Shown piece after piece: positions 43,881-58,700 of a DNA stretch of 64,000 bases. Source of the stretch: Pogonophryne albipinna (taxonomy: Eukaryota; Chordata; Actinopteri; Perciformes; Artedidraconidae). Below the pieces are notes generated by a model. The model was given only the letters and a program-made list of their open reading frames with translations, had not been told where the DNA came from and did no database searches. The stretch lies in contig CM053259.1 in the NCBI GenBank assembly GCA_028583405.1, positions 15,428,594 to 15,492,593 of the forward strand, in the 5' to 3' direction. The translations under genes and the position numbers were made by a program. Numbering within the stretch: position 1 is the stretch's first letter; the number at the start of each line of letters is the position of its first letter.

Positions 43881-45299
43881 CCATTTTCACAGAGTTGGTG
43901 GGGTCCATTATCAATATATGAATGCAGGACCTTTGCAGGAGAAGAGCTCTGTGGAGAAAGGGGAGTGGAGAATGAGTTGTGAGTTTCATTATCTGACGAC
44001 ATCATTCTGCAGAGCCAGATAAATAGTGAATGAGAGGCAGGAGGGGGAGGTATGTGAGACAGTAAATGAGAAGTGGGCTCGCGCAGAGAGCAGATGTGGG
44101 TGCTGGAGCCTTTATCGTGAGGGACAATTAGAGCCTCACCTTGGGAGAGCTGGACCCTTGTTATCACGGCTTGTCGCAGGATATAATCGCACCACCAACT
44201 CAGGCGGATGGATGACTATTGGAGGCTGGTCGTGACCGGGGTCTAACTTCACCCCCTCATACCGCTGAAGATTTTCATTCTTCATTAGGACAAGAGGGAT
44301 TCCCATTATCTTTTCCCATTCTCCATTTTATTCTCTTTTGTGCGTGTGTGTCATCTATCCCGTTTTAATGATTACAATTTCTGCATGAGCAGATTTTTGG
44401 ACATTACATGACTCCAGCCCAGATAGTTTAGCCACTCAAAATCCCAGTTGCATTAAACTAAAGCATAGTCATTAAAATATGGAGTTTGATTGCTGAATTT
44501 GAGTGCTCGCTAAAGTGCTCGCTGTGTTGCTGCCAGTCTGAACTGCCACACCGATGCAAAGCCTCGAGCACAGGGGCAGCTTCAGCCAGAAAAGCATTCC
44601 CAAGTGGTCGTTGGAAACATTTCAGTGTAATAAAAGGGAAAAAACATGCCTAGTGGCCCAATTACATTTATTTTATGCAAAGAGTCTAGTTGGAGGAGAG
44701 CCACGGTTTAATATTCAACTGTGTCATCAAAATTTCTGTTTGATATTTAAACTTCCTCTGTGGATGTCTAGAAAGTAAAGAGCAGCTTAAGCCACACAGA
44801 TTAATCAATGGAATTTATGCCGTTCATATTTCTTCTGAGCAAGCTGCCAGCGACCCATAATGCTTTGCAAGTGATTTAATCAGAGTTTGGCGCTGTGGCT
44901 GTGGTGTTATTATGTTGATCATCATCAGTTTTGTTTCCCTCAATGCCACAATTCAAATACAGAAGCCCATCGAGGCAACTTCCAAACACTAAGCACCCTT
45001 TGAGTGGGCCAGCCTTTGCCTTAGGAGCATTTAAATCACACTTCTTCTGTTGTTTTTATTTAATACGTTATTGAAGTTTGAACAGGTAAAACTATCTAGG
45101 CGTTACAAGAGGAATGACACATTACAGTAAAACAAATCTGTGTGTATCACATAGTAGTAAAACAATTAGTTTTAAGTGTTAGCATTTGAGTTTTTCTCTG
45201 TTTTGTGTCGATGTTTATTGAATTTATTTGGTTTTTAGACCAGCTGGTCTGACAAAGGAAGCCATTTGAAGCTGTTCCTTTAGGCTGCGAGAAATTCTG
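43881..45299. other. Intron 1 segment without recognisable elements
   Basis: Single-copy-looking DNA. No gene, RNA or clear repeat is recognised. Confidence 0.4.
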
Positions 45300-46680
45300 A
45301 TGTTTTATAGACGAAAGGCAAGGCAAGGCAAGTTTATTTATATAGCACTTTTCAACACAATTCAAAGGCAATTCAAAGTGCTTTACAAAAAATGAAAGAC
45401 ATTAAGAAAAATCAGTCATTAAAAAGAAAAGCGAATAAAATAAACATTAAAAGAAAAAATACATGGATAAAAGTTACAGTGCAGTCTAAGATATGAATAG
45501 TTCAATTAAAAGCAGCGACAAAAAGAAAAGTCTTCAGCCTGGATTTAAAAGTAGTCAGAGTTGCAGCGGACCTGCAGGTTTCTGGGAGTTTGTTCCAGAT
45601 ATTTGGAGCATAATAACTGAACGCTGCTTTACCATGTTTAGTTCTGACTCTGGGGACAGAAAGCTGACCAGTCCCTGAAGACCTGAGAGATCTGGATGGT
45701 TCATAATTTAGCAGGAGGTCAGACATTTATTTTGGGCCTAAACCATTCAGTGCTTTATAAACCAGCAGCAGTATTTTGAAATCTATTCTTTGACACACAG
45801 GAAGCCAGTGTAAAGACTTCAGAACAGGAGTGATGTGATCCACTTTCTTAGTGTTAGTGAGGACTCGAGCAGCGGCGTTCTGAATCAGCTGCAGCTTTCT
45901 AATAGATGTTTTAGTGAGACCTGTGAAGACACCATTGCAATAGTCGAGTCTACTGAAGATAAAAGCATGGACAAGGTTTTCCAAATCCTGCTGTGACATT
46001 AGTCTTTTAATCCTAGATATGTTCTTTAGGTGATAGTAGGCTGGTTTAGTAACTGTTTTAAGGCGACTGTTGAAACTCAGGTCAGAGTCCATGACTACAC
46101 CTAGATTTCTGGATTTATCTGTTGTTTTGAACATTGCAGGCTGAAGCTCAGCGCTAACTTTTATACGTTCTGCCTTGGCTCCAAAAACCATTACCTCAGT
46201 TTTATCTTTGTTTAATTGGAGAAAGTTCTGACACATCCAGTCATTGATTTGTTCAATGCACTTACTCAGTGTTTGAATTGGAGCATAGTCTCCTGGTGAA
46301 ATTGTTACGTAAATTTGTGTGTCATCCGCATAGCTATGGTAACTTATTTTGTTGTTCTTCATTATCTGAGCCAGTGGTAGCATGTAGATGTTAAAGAGAA
46401 GAGGCCCCAAGATGGAGCCTTGAGGTACCCCACATGTCATATTTGTCAACTCAGATGTGTATTTACCTATAGAAACAAAGTTGTTTCTGTCCTTTAAGTA
46501 GGATTCAAACCAATTTAGAACTGTTTCCGAAAGTCCCACCCAGTTTTCCAGTCGGTCTAGTAATATGCTGTGGTCAACAGTGTCAAACACAGCACTGAGA
46601 TCTAATAATACTAACACTGAAGTTCTGCCACTGTCATTAAAGACCTTTACAAGAGCAGTCTCAGAAAGGATGCATTATTT
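45300..46680 (-). mobile_element. 5'-truncated L2/Rex1-group LINE
   Basis: Includes the reverse-transcriptase frame (45502-46678) and a 3' UTR. In element sense the UTR ends in GTGCTATATAAATAAACTTG and a short CCTTG/GCCTT tandem run (45309-45332 on the + strand). Truncated in the fingers/palm region of the polymerase, so no 5' UTR, ORF1 or endonuclease is present. Inserted antisense to efna3. Confidence 0.88.
45502..46678 (-). pseudogene. LINE reverse transcriptase, C-terminal two-thirds, one in-frame stop
   Basis: The frame reads through the palm motifs VLVLLDLSAVFDTVDH (first catalytic aspartate), CGVPQGSILGPLLF and SYADDTQIYV; the YADD catalytic box is encoded at 46321-46332. The thumb and C-terminal region follow, with RLDYCNGVFTGL and LKSLHWLPVCQRIDFKILLL. 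A single TAA at 45727-45729 interrupts the frame after GLGPK; the same frame then continues through YEPSRSLRSS and NIWNKLPETCR to its natural end at 45502. One nonsense change and little other damage suggest a fairly recent insertion. It is not functional as it stands. Confidence 0.88.
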
Positions 46681-49600
46681 AATAAAACAACTGACAGATG
46701 AAGCTCTTTTATCAGACATTTTGAGTGGGTTTTGCCACTGAATTGCTATCATTGTTATCATCTGGTGATCCTGTTGGAGGGTCCCAAACCCCCAGATTGG
46801 GAACTTGTGTGTATTTGTTGTTTATTTAGTCGAAGCTAGCAGCTGAGGCTCGAGTCCTGACTCATCGTCTCCTCCATCAGCCTGGCAGATAATTCCTCGC
46901 GTCCTGCAAGAAATTCTTTGTATTTTATTATGAAGCGCCACTGCATGCCGCTCTCATACAATATGTGCATACAGTTAAAATGGCTAATACTTTACATTTC
47001 GGAACGGGTCCCTAAAGCTCCATTACACCCACTTTCCTACAGGAGCGGCCCGAAGCGAGGCTGAGGGAGACACCGAGCAACTGAGCTGCAGGGAGGAATC
47101 AGCAGAAAGTCCGTCCTTTCAACTGAAAGATCCATTTCTTAGCATCTGTGTCGGCAAGATTCTGCCCCGCAAGCTGCTGGATGCTGTTCTTTAGCTGAGG
47201 CTGCACTGTGACCTCCTGCTGAGAGGGGGGAGCACAAAGATTTCGCTTATAGGGGATCAATAAAATATCACTTTAAAGCTGAAATCCATAACTTTCTGCA
47301 TGTTCAAACTACAGCCACAATTGAGCGTTTAATTCTGCCGTTATGAAATTGTTTCACATCATTGTTGTTGGCATGCTGTGTAAATGTCATGACCTACCAA
47401 CATCATCACAGATGTAATAATTACCGCAGTGATTTATTTGGTTTTAAAGCGTTGGCATTTTTGAGGCTGAGAGTGGAGCACACTGTGGATATGAAGACAA
47501 TCTTTCTCTTTCCTAAATCATATGTTTTTAGCTTAAAGATTTGTTAAGACTCAGCATCGGATGAAAAGGGAATTCCTGTCAAGGTGTCCTTGAGCAAGAT
47601 TTCAGCAGAATATGCTGTGGGTAGGTGATGCAGCAGTACAGAATAGCTCCCGGGTGCGGGGGATCTGTAAATGTTAAAAACGTTATTGCGAAGCTTCCCT
47701 GAATTAGATAAAGGGCAGGAGAGAAATGTGGCAGAGCTCCTGGAATGAGTGGAGCAAAGGTAGATGGCGGGGGAATGAGCCGTGGGGAGGTGATACTGAA
47801 ATGGGTAAATATGAAAAGGTAATGTTCCTCAATTTCTTTGAGGCCGGAGTGGACAGAGGTTGTGGAGGAAATGGCTTCCAGTGGTCTGATAGTAATGGAA
47901 GAGAGTTGCAGCGTCTGCCTCTTCCTGCAGTCTGGCTCAGCACTTGTTTCTCCCTCAGTCCTCCATTTTGGATCGAAACATTGTAAACCGGGCCGTTAAT
48001 TGCGGCGTTAACTCAATCAGTGACGACTCACAGGAGATATTGCGTGTGTGTGCGCTTGCATGCATGTCTGATGATTGTCTGTGTCCTTTGTGCGCATGTG
48101 TGCGTGCACAACTAATGAGTTTTGGTGCTGAGGTACAGAGAAAAACAGCAGAGCCCAGCTTGTCCCTGCCATGGGACTGGATTGGAGGAGTCTTGTCGGT
48201 GGTAATTAGGCGATCGGTGGATGGCTGTAAAGTCACGCCATTTCACGCATCAGTAGCTTATCCTCCTGATGAGGCTGTTGTAGATTACCCCTGAGAGTGT
48301 GTGTTTTAAGGTCATCAATGAAGAGGCCGTGCTGACCTCATCTTTACTCTGATCGGCTTCGATAACTCAGACAGTGTCCCTGAAGAAGAACAAGATAGTT
48401 GTAAAAGTCTAATGAACTCATTTTTCATGGCAGCCATCTTGGAAAGCTTTAATGACAAACAACGCAGACACCAAGAAACATCTTTACAGTTAATTAGACA
48501 TAGATTACTTACTGTTGCTGCACTGGGTGTGATAGTCTGTGCACCGACGAGCAATTATGCAAAAGTCGATTCTTTAAATTGAATCATACCGCCACGGTGC
48601 TACTTTTGACACGGAAATAATCGGTTCACGGTAAATTGTAGACGTGCAAACCAACACATAGAGAAAATTGGAGGTCAAATTGTTGAAATATTTGCCAGAA
48701 AAAGGGAATCCTGGCACAATAAATATGTTAGCATTGAAATTAAAATAATGTGAAATATTAAAACCACTTTGCTTTAAAAAAATAAATAAAAAAAAAAGGC
48801 CTTCATGAGTCAATTTCATTTTCCAGTGTGCACTCATGATATTATTTCACAAAAGTCAACCCCCTGCTGCTTTGTGAATTTAGAAAGAAAAGTACTGGTG
48901 TCATTGTACTCTTTACAGCATTAATAGCTTCAGAGTGAAAACCCAAGTGTTCTTTTTTTTTTGTTACCCCACAGTCAGAATCTATTACAGCCTTTTCTAC
49001 TACAAGGTTGGACTTTGTTTGTCAAAAGCAACAACTTGTCTCTTCAAGCTGTTTTAATGGATTTCGAAAACAGTTTGCGCCTCTGGTATGAACCTGCAGC
49101 AGCAGAAAGAAACGCCACTGACTTCAGACTGTGGAGAATACCTCGATGAATTTAGACTTTTCATATCCATTTATGTCAGTAGGGGGAAAAAAACAAATAG
49201 AATTGCGCTGGTATCATTTTCCTTGAAAGTCAGCAGCGCGTATATTTCTTCTTTGATGATATCTGGCAAAACTATTATAGAGAAAAATGACATGGATTTG
49301 TTTCAGTTTTTACGCTCAGAGGAGCAAAACAATAGTGATTGACACCGCTCGTGTGGAAAGTGAGGGAAATATCCCCTGATAATTCCTCATCTCTGCTTAC
49401 AAATGATTATTTCTGGTGTTTTATTTGTTCCTACAAAAATTAAATGTGTTCTGTGTCTGTAGAAGATGTTCTGTTTTTGTCCACTGTATGCCTTTCCATT
49501 GTTATTTATTGATACCGGCAGTATCCTCCAAAGACTCTTTTTAGCGCAGAAGTGAAAGGTGCAGTGGTGCTATCTTTGTCTTCCTCTCTCCCCCCATCCT

Positions 49601-50769
49601 CTTTACCTCTCTTTCTTTCCCCGCTATCTGCCTCCCCTGGCAGTCTTCACCACAAGTGCAGCCTTTACTAACTAGCTGCACACTCCCACTCATAGGAAAA
49701 TGATGATGAGACAGAAAAAGCAGCACAGAGACAATGCACAGTGGGAAGAGGGGGAGAGATTTGAGCTGCGGGAGAAGAGAGACAACGAGAGAATGAGAGC
49801 CATCAGTCTTTTTTATGCACTTTTACCACATATATGTCCATCCCCGGGGAGCACTATGTCTCTGTCTGCCTCTGCCTCTCGTTCTGTGCTTTTCACTTTG
49901 TTGTCATCATTCAGTGCGTTTCCCTTCCTTCCTCCCCCCCTCACCACTGTAACTTATTAAATCTCCTCTCACCCCCTTCTTCTGTTTCTCCTCTCCTGTC
50001 CTCTCTGCCCTGCAACCTCTCTGTCTTGTGCCGCTAAGTGGACTGCTTATATAACAGTGTACACCTAGAGGGACTCCTCTCACCCAGCCAGCCCGTTCTT
50101 CTCACCCCACCCTTATAGTCTCCTATTTCTTTTTTCTTCTCTTCTGCACCACCTTGCCTTCTCTTCTTCCTCCAGAGTCGTTTTTCTTCCTCCTTTCTCC
50201 TCCTGCTTCTTATATCGCTGGCTTTATGATTGGTGCAAATGGTCCTCCTGCTGTGTAGCTATGTCTACTGAAGCTGAAGTGATAACCAAAACAGTAAACA
50301 GTAAAGTAACAGAACCGCATGTTCATCTGGGGATGAAACATGGAAAGATAATTGGCGAGACTTGAAATAATTGTTTACAGGAAATAAGAGTTTACCTAGC
50401 TGAAATAATTGCCAAATGTCCTGCTCAAATATAAGGAATTGTTTATTTTTAGATCTCACATACTTGGGTTTTTGAATGCGGGTTGGACAAAACAAGCATT
50501 TTACTCAATTACTGAAATTTTTTAGGCTAGAGAATCAATACATTAATCAGAAATAGTGATTTGTTTAGAAATGTATTGTTGTATCGCACTAGATTCATCC
50601 ACAGCTTGTACACTGAAGTCCCATGGATGCATCAAAAAACGTTTTTATTGTTCGTTAAGTGGCCTCTCGTGCAAATATGTTATATGTTCTCAAGCCAGTA
50701 AATCTTAAAGCATAAAGAAAAAAGATATCCCTTGTGAGTTAGCAGCTTGCTGTACTCTCTCAGTAGAAT
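46681..50769. other. Intron 1 segment without recognisable genes
   Basis: A pyrimidine-rich block lies at 49560-49660 and another at 49900-50215. 47575-47600 resembles the CAAGGTGTCCTTGAGCAAG part of the repeat at 4460, highly decayed. The rest looks single-copy. Confidence 0.4.
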
Positions 50770-50870
50770 CGGAGGATGAAACAAACCCTCTTTATTTGTC
50801 ACACATACATGCACACAGCACACAAAGTGAAATGTGCTCTCTGCTTTTAACCCATAGTACTAGGAGCAGT
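50770..50870. repeat. Dispersed teleost repeat (AAAGTGAAATGTGCTCTCTG type)
   Basis: CTTTATTTGTCACACATACA, GTGAAATGTGCTCTCTGC, TTTTAACCCAT and TACTAGGAGCAGTAG occur in the order found in a very common fish interspersed repeat (GTGAAATGTG, CTGCATTTAACCCATC, TAGGAGCAGTGGG). Recognised from memory; the family name is not certain. Confidence 0.6.
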
Positions 50871-51315
50871 AGCATTGAGTGTTATCCATACATACTATTT
50901 CACACACACACACACACTTGCGTTCGGCTCCTCTCACCTATTTCTCAATGACTCCATCACTCAGACTTTTTACACGCACATCCAGGATTCTCCTCATGGC
51001 ATGTTTTCATATTCAACCCTAGCTCTTTCTCCCACTTTCATCTTGGGTCTATCTGCCTACCATTCTTTCTACCGCACACCCCCATTGTACTGCTTTATGC
51101 CCTTCTCTCCCCCATCCCAAACGTCCTCCCCTCCTTCACCACCAAGCCCCCCTCTCTAAATATAGTCCCTTTGAAGCATAGCTGTGTTGTCTCTCCCTGC
51201 AACACTGCAAGACAAAAGTCTGTCATCTCACATCTGAGCAGCGAGGACAGAAAGCACAGATAAGATTGATGGGCCTAAAAAGGAACACTGGTTAAGAGAA
51301 TTGATATTCATCTGC

Positions 51316-51615
<300 letters not shown>

Positions 51616-52302
51616 GAGGGCAGGAGATAAGAAGGATGGTGCAGGTGAGGATCCAGTAAAGAGTTGTAAGAGAAAAGTGAGGAAGATGGCAAGACAGAAA
51701 GAGAGGGAGAGGTGTTATGACATTTCTGATCCACATTTTGTAATTGAATAATAATCTCTCAGGGGGCCTGACCCAGTAACGTATGCAGGGATACGCACGC
51801 AGCTTTGTGCGCGTGTGTGTAGGCACAATGCATACACAGTGAGGGGTGATGTGTGTGCTACTTTGTATGTGTGTAACAGAAAATATGTAGGAAAGAAGAG
51901 AGAAGCAGGGGAGAGAAAGAATGAGTGAAAGAGGGGAGGTTAGCTCTTTAACAACAGACAGCGCAATACCTCCACCTGGTGGTGAAAAAGGGTCATTACT
52001 GCTATAGTTGGTGCACGTTACACATCACTACAGCCAAGTGAATTCCCTTCTCATCAGCTCACCTGCAGGAGCCCTTTTAATGACTTCTACTTTGTCTAAT
52101 TACAGATTGTGTAATTTACATAATAGGTATACTTATTATAAACGGTGAAGATCACAGTGTGGTGGCGGAATGCAAAATCATGCCACATCATCGCCTCAGT
52201 GAGGACACTTGAATCACGGATACTGTACTGCCATGTACGTCACGCACACTTTACCTTAGAGTGGCCTTCCTTACCTGCATGCAGCACACTCGTCATAGAG
52301 TG

Positions 52303-52362
52303 TGTCGTCATAGAAACTGTGTGCAGGCCGACTGTCGTCATAGAAACCGTGTGCAGGCCGAT
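52303..52362. repeat. 30-bp tandem duplication
   Basis: Two adjacent 30-bp units (TGTCGTCATAGAAACYGTGT plus GCAGGCCGAY) differ at two positions. A partial third CGTCATAGAGTGT precedes at about 52291. Confidence 0.9.
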
Positions 52363-53400
52363 TGACAGGATCTCCTTCCGCCTCGATGACCTGGCTGGCT
52401 CAGGGGGAAAGACAAGAGGGCAGATTATCATTCTCAGCACTGTCCTAAGACTCGCTACGAGAAATCAAGAGAGGAAATGTGTGTTTTTATAGGTAGAGGG
52501 GGGTGAAAGGTGTAATAGTATCTCGCTCAAAGAGAAGAGGGCGTTAATGTGCGCTTAGGGGAAATGTTTATAGCTCTCTTGCCTCTTTGTGTGGCTTTTA
52601 CATTTACTATGTGCTCAGTTTTATGTCATTGTAAATTAATTTTCTTGGGTTTCCATTGAAGGGGCCTTGGGACTTTCGGGTCTTGAAAACATGTTTCATT
52701 TTTTTTTACAGACTGAAGGATCAAATGATTGACTATCAAGAGAACTGCGAGGTTAAGGGGACAGTTCAAGCATTTGGAAATTCTCTTATTTGCTTACCTC
52801 CCAAGAGTGAGATGAGAAAAACACATCTGTTTAAGATCTTACTGTTCAATATGAAGCTACAGTCATGAGCTTTGCTTAGCATAAAGACTGGGAACAGGGG
52901 AAACTGCTAGCCTGGCTTTGTCCACTAGTATCTGCTTACCAACACCTTTAAAACTAACCTGTTTACATGATATATCTTGTTTCTTTGTAGAGTCTAAAAA
53001 CAGTTGCAGTTTTATTAGGTGTTATGTGCTGGGTTATTTCTTGACTGGGAAAAACTTGTTTTTCAGGTGTCTTGGTTGCCTGGCAACCTAACGCTGGCAA
53101 CAGGCCTCCAAATGACAAACTCCTCCTTTAACCTTTAATGAAAACAATTGAAGCCCTAGTTACTAATCCACAGTTCTTTCAGGCTTTTCTTCCTATTGTA
53201 TTTCTCATTCCATATTGTTATGCTCATAATGTGTTCTCTGACAATGTGAAATTGTGGCATTATTGAAGTGGAGGCTTTGAATAAGCCTGTTGGTTTTCTG
53301 CCATTTATTGTACTCTATATAATTTGTTATCTTAGGTATTTTAAATTGAGTAAATAAACCCTAACTTCCCTCTCCTCTTCTATATGTCTTTTTCATTCAG

Positions 53401-53702
53401 GCTGCGAAAGGAGGGATTCACGGTGCAGGTGAGCGTCAACGACTACCTGGACATCTACTGCCCGCACTACAACACCAGCCAGCGCGGCACGTTGGAGCGT
53501 AGCATGGCAGAGCAGTACATCCTCTACATGGTCAATTACCGTGGCTACCGCACCTGCGACCCCCAGCTGGGCTTCAAGCGCTGGGAGTGCAACCGGCCTC
53601 ACGCGCCCCACGCTCCCATCAAGTTCTCCGAGAAGTTCCAGCGCTACAGCGCCTTCTCGCTGGGCTACGAGTTCAATGTGGGCCAGGAGTACTACTACAT
53701 CT
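53401..53702 (+). CDS. efna3: Ephrin-A3, exon 2 (core of receptor-binding domain)
   Basis: Encodes residues 37-138 in part: LRKEGFTVQV, NDYLDIYCPHY, EQYILYMVNYRGYRTC, GFKRWECNRPHAPHAPIKF, SEKFQRYSAFSLGYEF and YYYI. These are signature blocks of ephrin domains. Cysteines 57, 89 and 100 are three of the four conserved disulphide cysteines; residues about 111-128 form the G-H loop that enters the Eph receptor. N61-T-S is a glycosylation sequon. Human ephrin-A3 shares RPHAPHSPIKFSEKFQRYSA almost exactly, which separates this gene from efna1, efna2 and efna5. The exon ends after the first base of codon 138 at a GTGAGT donor. It is notably GC-rich at third positions compared with the AT-rich intron. 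Confidence 0.97.
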
Positions 53703-53948
53703 GTGAGTCAGGCATGCAGACGCTGGGTTATTGTGATGCATAGAGTGCTGAACATCCAATATTGTAATATCTTCCCTGCAGCTGCTGTCACGTATTGATG
53801 GCGAGTGGGTGTTGCTAATAGATTCTGGAAGTTGAGCTGGGGACAAAAGCTGCAGCGCTGCAGTTTGCACAGCTGATGTTGAGGGTGGCCTGCAGAGGGC
53901 ACAACGTTGACATGATGTGTGTGTGTGTGTGTTTGCTCTGTGTTTTAG
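53703..53948 (+). other. efna3: efna3 intron 2 (246 bp)
   Basis: Donor GTGAGT, acceptor GTTTTAG. A good branch sequence (TTGAC, A at 53910) lies 38 nt from the acceptor. A (TG)8 run at 53916-53931 sits between branch point and acceptor. Retention would stop translation at 53741-53743. Confidence 0.93.
53916..53931 (+). repeat. (TG)8 within the exon 3 acceptor region
   Basis: A short TG run ends 17 nt before exon 3 and takes the place of much of the usual pyrimidine tract. The remaining intron end is TTTGCTCTGTGTTTTAG. Confidence 0.95.
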
Positions 53949-54014
53949 CCACGCCCACCCACCACCACGGCCACAGCTGCCTGAGAATGAGGGTCTACGT
54001 CTGCTGTTCCACCG
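53949..54014 (+). CDS. efna3: Ephrin-A3, exon 3 (last strand of ephrin domain)
   Basis: 66 nt, symmetric (one base of a codon at each boundary). Encodes residues 138-159: STPTHHHGHSCLRMRVYVCC and ST. C148 is the fourth conserved disulphide cysteine; LRMRVYVCC corresponds to LRMKVFVCC of human ephrin-A3, and the vicinal Cys-Cys is an ephrin-A3 trait. Donor GTGAGA at 54015. Skipping would keep the frame but remove a structural cysteine and so probably the fold. Confidence 0.95.
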
Positions 54015-55698
<1,684 letters not shown>

Positions 55699-55776
55699 TT
55701 TCCCAGGCAGATGATGACTCCAGTCAGACCTCTCCCGACTACACAGTCAGGCCAAACATCAAAATACACAACATTG
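55699..55776 (+). CDS. efna3: Ephrin-A3, exon 4 (stalk; likely cassette exon)
   Basis: 78 nt, symmetric, encoding residues 160-185: VSQADDDSSQTSPDYTVRPN then IKIHNI, an acidic serine-rich membrane-proximal linker. Human ephrin-A3 has a comparable segment ending GPNVKIN. Donor GTGAGT at 55777. Exclusion joins T159 directly to D186 with the frame intact. Ephrin-A5 has a known natural isoform that lacks the equivalent exon, so skipping is biologically plausible. The reading frame, splice signals and homology support the exon; its inclusion level cannot be read from DNA. Confidence 0.92.
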
Positions 55777-58700
55777 GTGAGTGACTGAGCTGCTGAAAAT
55801 GAACAGCAGCCAATTGCCAGATGCTGGTCAATATTTGGCTGAGCCTGCAAAGCTCAATTTGTGCCTCAATCAATATGGAAAGGAACCAGTCATTTGTTAG
55901 GTTTTTTGTATTCTATGTTTGGCAAAAGAAAATCCACAGACCACGGATGGTTGATGAGTAAACCCTTTATTTTTATGCTCTAGAGACTGGTTCAGTAAGA
56001 CTACAGTATGAGCAGTGCACCTGGAGTGATTCAGCAGTGACACACCATTCATTTCTCATACACATACTGTATTTTGTGTATACAACCCTCATTTACTCAA
56101 CTACTGTACTTAGTTTTTCGATTCCTGCTATTTAATTATTCTACTCAACTACAATTCAGGGGCAAATATTGTACTATTACTTTATTCAGATGAATAATAC
56201 AACATATAATATACATACATAAGACTCCTACTTAACAAGCTGCAACATTAAAGTGATGATTAATATTTATAATGCAAAAAAATGTATTATTAAATGGTCC
56301 ATTGGACAGAATGAATAAGCTACTTTAGGGACATTTTGATGCTTATACTATTTTATTTTATTTTTTTGTAAAGTTTTAAATGCAAGACTCTTTTAACAGG
56401 GTATTTCTACACTGTGGTACTGTCTGAACACTATCCCTGGCCTCATGTTGCCTTACATAAGGTTATTTAAATGAGTTTCACACAGTGATATACACATTTG
56501 GGAAACACTGGGAAAGAGTATGAGTATTGGATCAATTTGAAACTCGACATAGCTGATACACCACGTTAAGATATCCTACAAGTCATACACTCACTATCAC
56601 ACTCCCACTCACTCACAGGTAAAACCTCCACAAGGTCAGTAGAGCTCTTGTAGGGAATAAAAGGTCCATGTTTACTTAAAGAGAAAACATGTCAGCGAGC
56701 GAGTCAATTGTGCAGCTGAGTGGTTACATAAACCCTGTATTTCTCTTTTTCGCAAAAGCCTCTTGCCGGGAATCATTTAGTATGCTTGTTTCTGGGAGCT
56801 GTGGGCAGTCTGTGACGAGGGCTAAGAGAGTGTGACCTGCCTGAGATGGAAACTGAGACCGGCAGAGCCTAGAGAGCTCTCCAGCCATCAGCACCGAGCA
56901 ACTTCAGAGAGAGAGAGAGAGAGAGAGAGTGAGAGGGCAGGACAAATAGAGGGAGACAGGCAGGGAAGGAGGCTGAAAGAAGGGAGATAAAAGACAGGAA
57001 GGAGGCAGGAGAAAGTCTGACAGAAAGAGGGACAGATAAGCCAGAGAGACAGAAACGGGCAGAAAAAGAGATGAAACCAGAGTGGGGGCAGATAAAGGGG
57101 TGGGGGGCAGAGGAAGAGAGACGAGCTCAGTGGTGGGCGAATTGCTCAGCAGTAACTCGGGCTCGAGTTTACGTAGAATTTAATATAAAAAAACACACTG
57201 GCAGGGAATCAGACAAAATCATAGCCTCCAGCATTGTGATGCATTTTGCTGAATACATTTGGAGGAATAACCAAATGGAGACACACAGATTTATGCACAT
57301 ACTAACACACATACTTAAAAACAACTGTGATGATGGCCCCGCTGACCGCTGGACTCCCACTCTCTGACTCACCCTCAGGACCAGACTCAGCATCAACACT
57401 TCCCTCCTTCTCTCCACATAGGCTTTGGACATTCCGACATCCTCGTTACTTTAATATTAGCTCTGCTTCTACGTCACATTGTTCTTATTTAACAGGGTGT
57501 TTTCAGGATAAGTCCGGCCTCTTATGACTTCTTGTTTTCGTAATGTCTAAAGGTCGTATTAGAACTGATAAGTTAGTAGCTGAAATGTTGAAACATAGGT
57601 CAGATATGGTAAGAAACATTAGCATTGAGAAAACATACTTTAAAGAGAAAGTCGAAGCCAACAATACAAATAGTACTCAAGCTGTCGGCTGTAATCATTG
57701 CAGTTCATCATTTGTGAAATGAGACGCTGCCACCATTTGCAATCTGTGTGCAAGCGGTGCGTGTGAAGCCCTTTTGGTAAATGGGACGCTGTTGGCTTGT
57801 TTACAACCTGCCTGATCATCTGACTGGCTCTTCTTTGTTGCGCCATTAGACAGTCTTCCAATATCATTATTTTGATGATTCCACTATTTAACCCAAATGA
57901 GAAAAACAACATGTTGTAATTAAGCAGAATTAATCATCCTTTAAGTGTGAATCAACTTCATTTATCTTCTTTTATGATTTATATTCTCTAAATCCCTTGA
58001 CACACACAGTTGCTCTATATAGCAGAAAGCAGATATTCATTATGCTTGAGCATCTGGAAACAAACGGCTTGTTGCCACAAATGTGCCACAAGGGTTCAAC
58101 ATCAGTCTTGCTGCTCAAATTAAGCATAACTTTATAGTTTCCGGAAGCAAAGCTTTGTATACTCTGTCCTATCTGCCATCTGTGACTTGCCCTTAAACAT
58201 CTTCCTCCTATATTGAGTGCCTGCAGCAGTACAGGGCTGATGGCTGCACTATAAATAAGGTGCTGGACCGGAAAATGCAACAGATCATTTTGAGACGCAT
58301 CAATAGGCTCTGGCACATTTGATTCATCTGTTCTGAGTGGCTTGTTATGTGCAGATTCTTTCTGAAAATCATTCATGAGGTATAGCTGTGATGCACCGAG
58401 CAAACTGAGACCAGGGCTTCATGGACATGAAGAGTTTAAACACTGATTCAGAAACATGGTGGACTTCCTCTGGTGCAGATACCCCCTGTCAAGCTAGCCT
58501 CTTAACCTTTTTTGCCTTATCAAAGCAACAATAGATTTTAACTGGTCAAAGACAAGCACAGATCATAGTAGATTTGTGTAGGTATATAGAGCCTATATCG
58601 AATATTGCCTTTTCATAAGAGATATTGTGAATGGGGGAAATAGAGTGATTTATTGTGATAAGGGCTTATTTTGTTTTGTTGTAATAGTATTTATCAGTAT

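Noticed and set aside
45727..46617. The longest non-repeat open frame (296 codons, - strand) as a host gene
   Set aside because: Its motifs (FDTVDH, GVPQGSILGPLLF, YADD) are those of a LINE reverse transcriptase, and it is followed by a LINE 3' tail.
53393..53611. Antisense frame over exon 2
   Set aside because: A shadow of the GC-rich coding exon, with no independent evidence.
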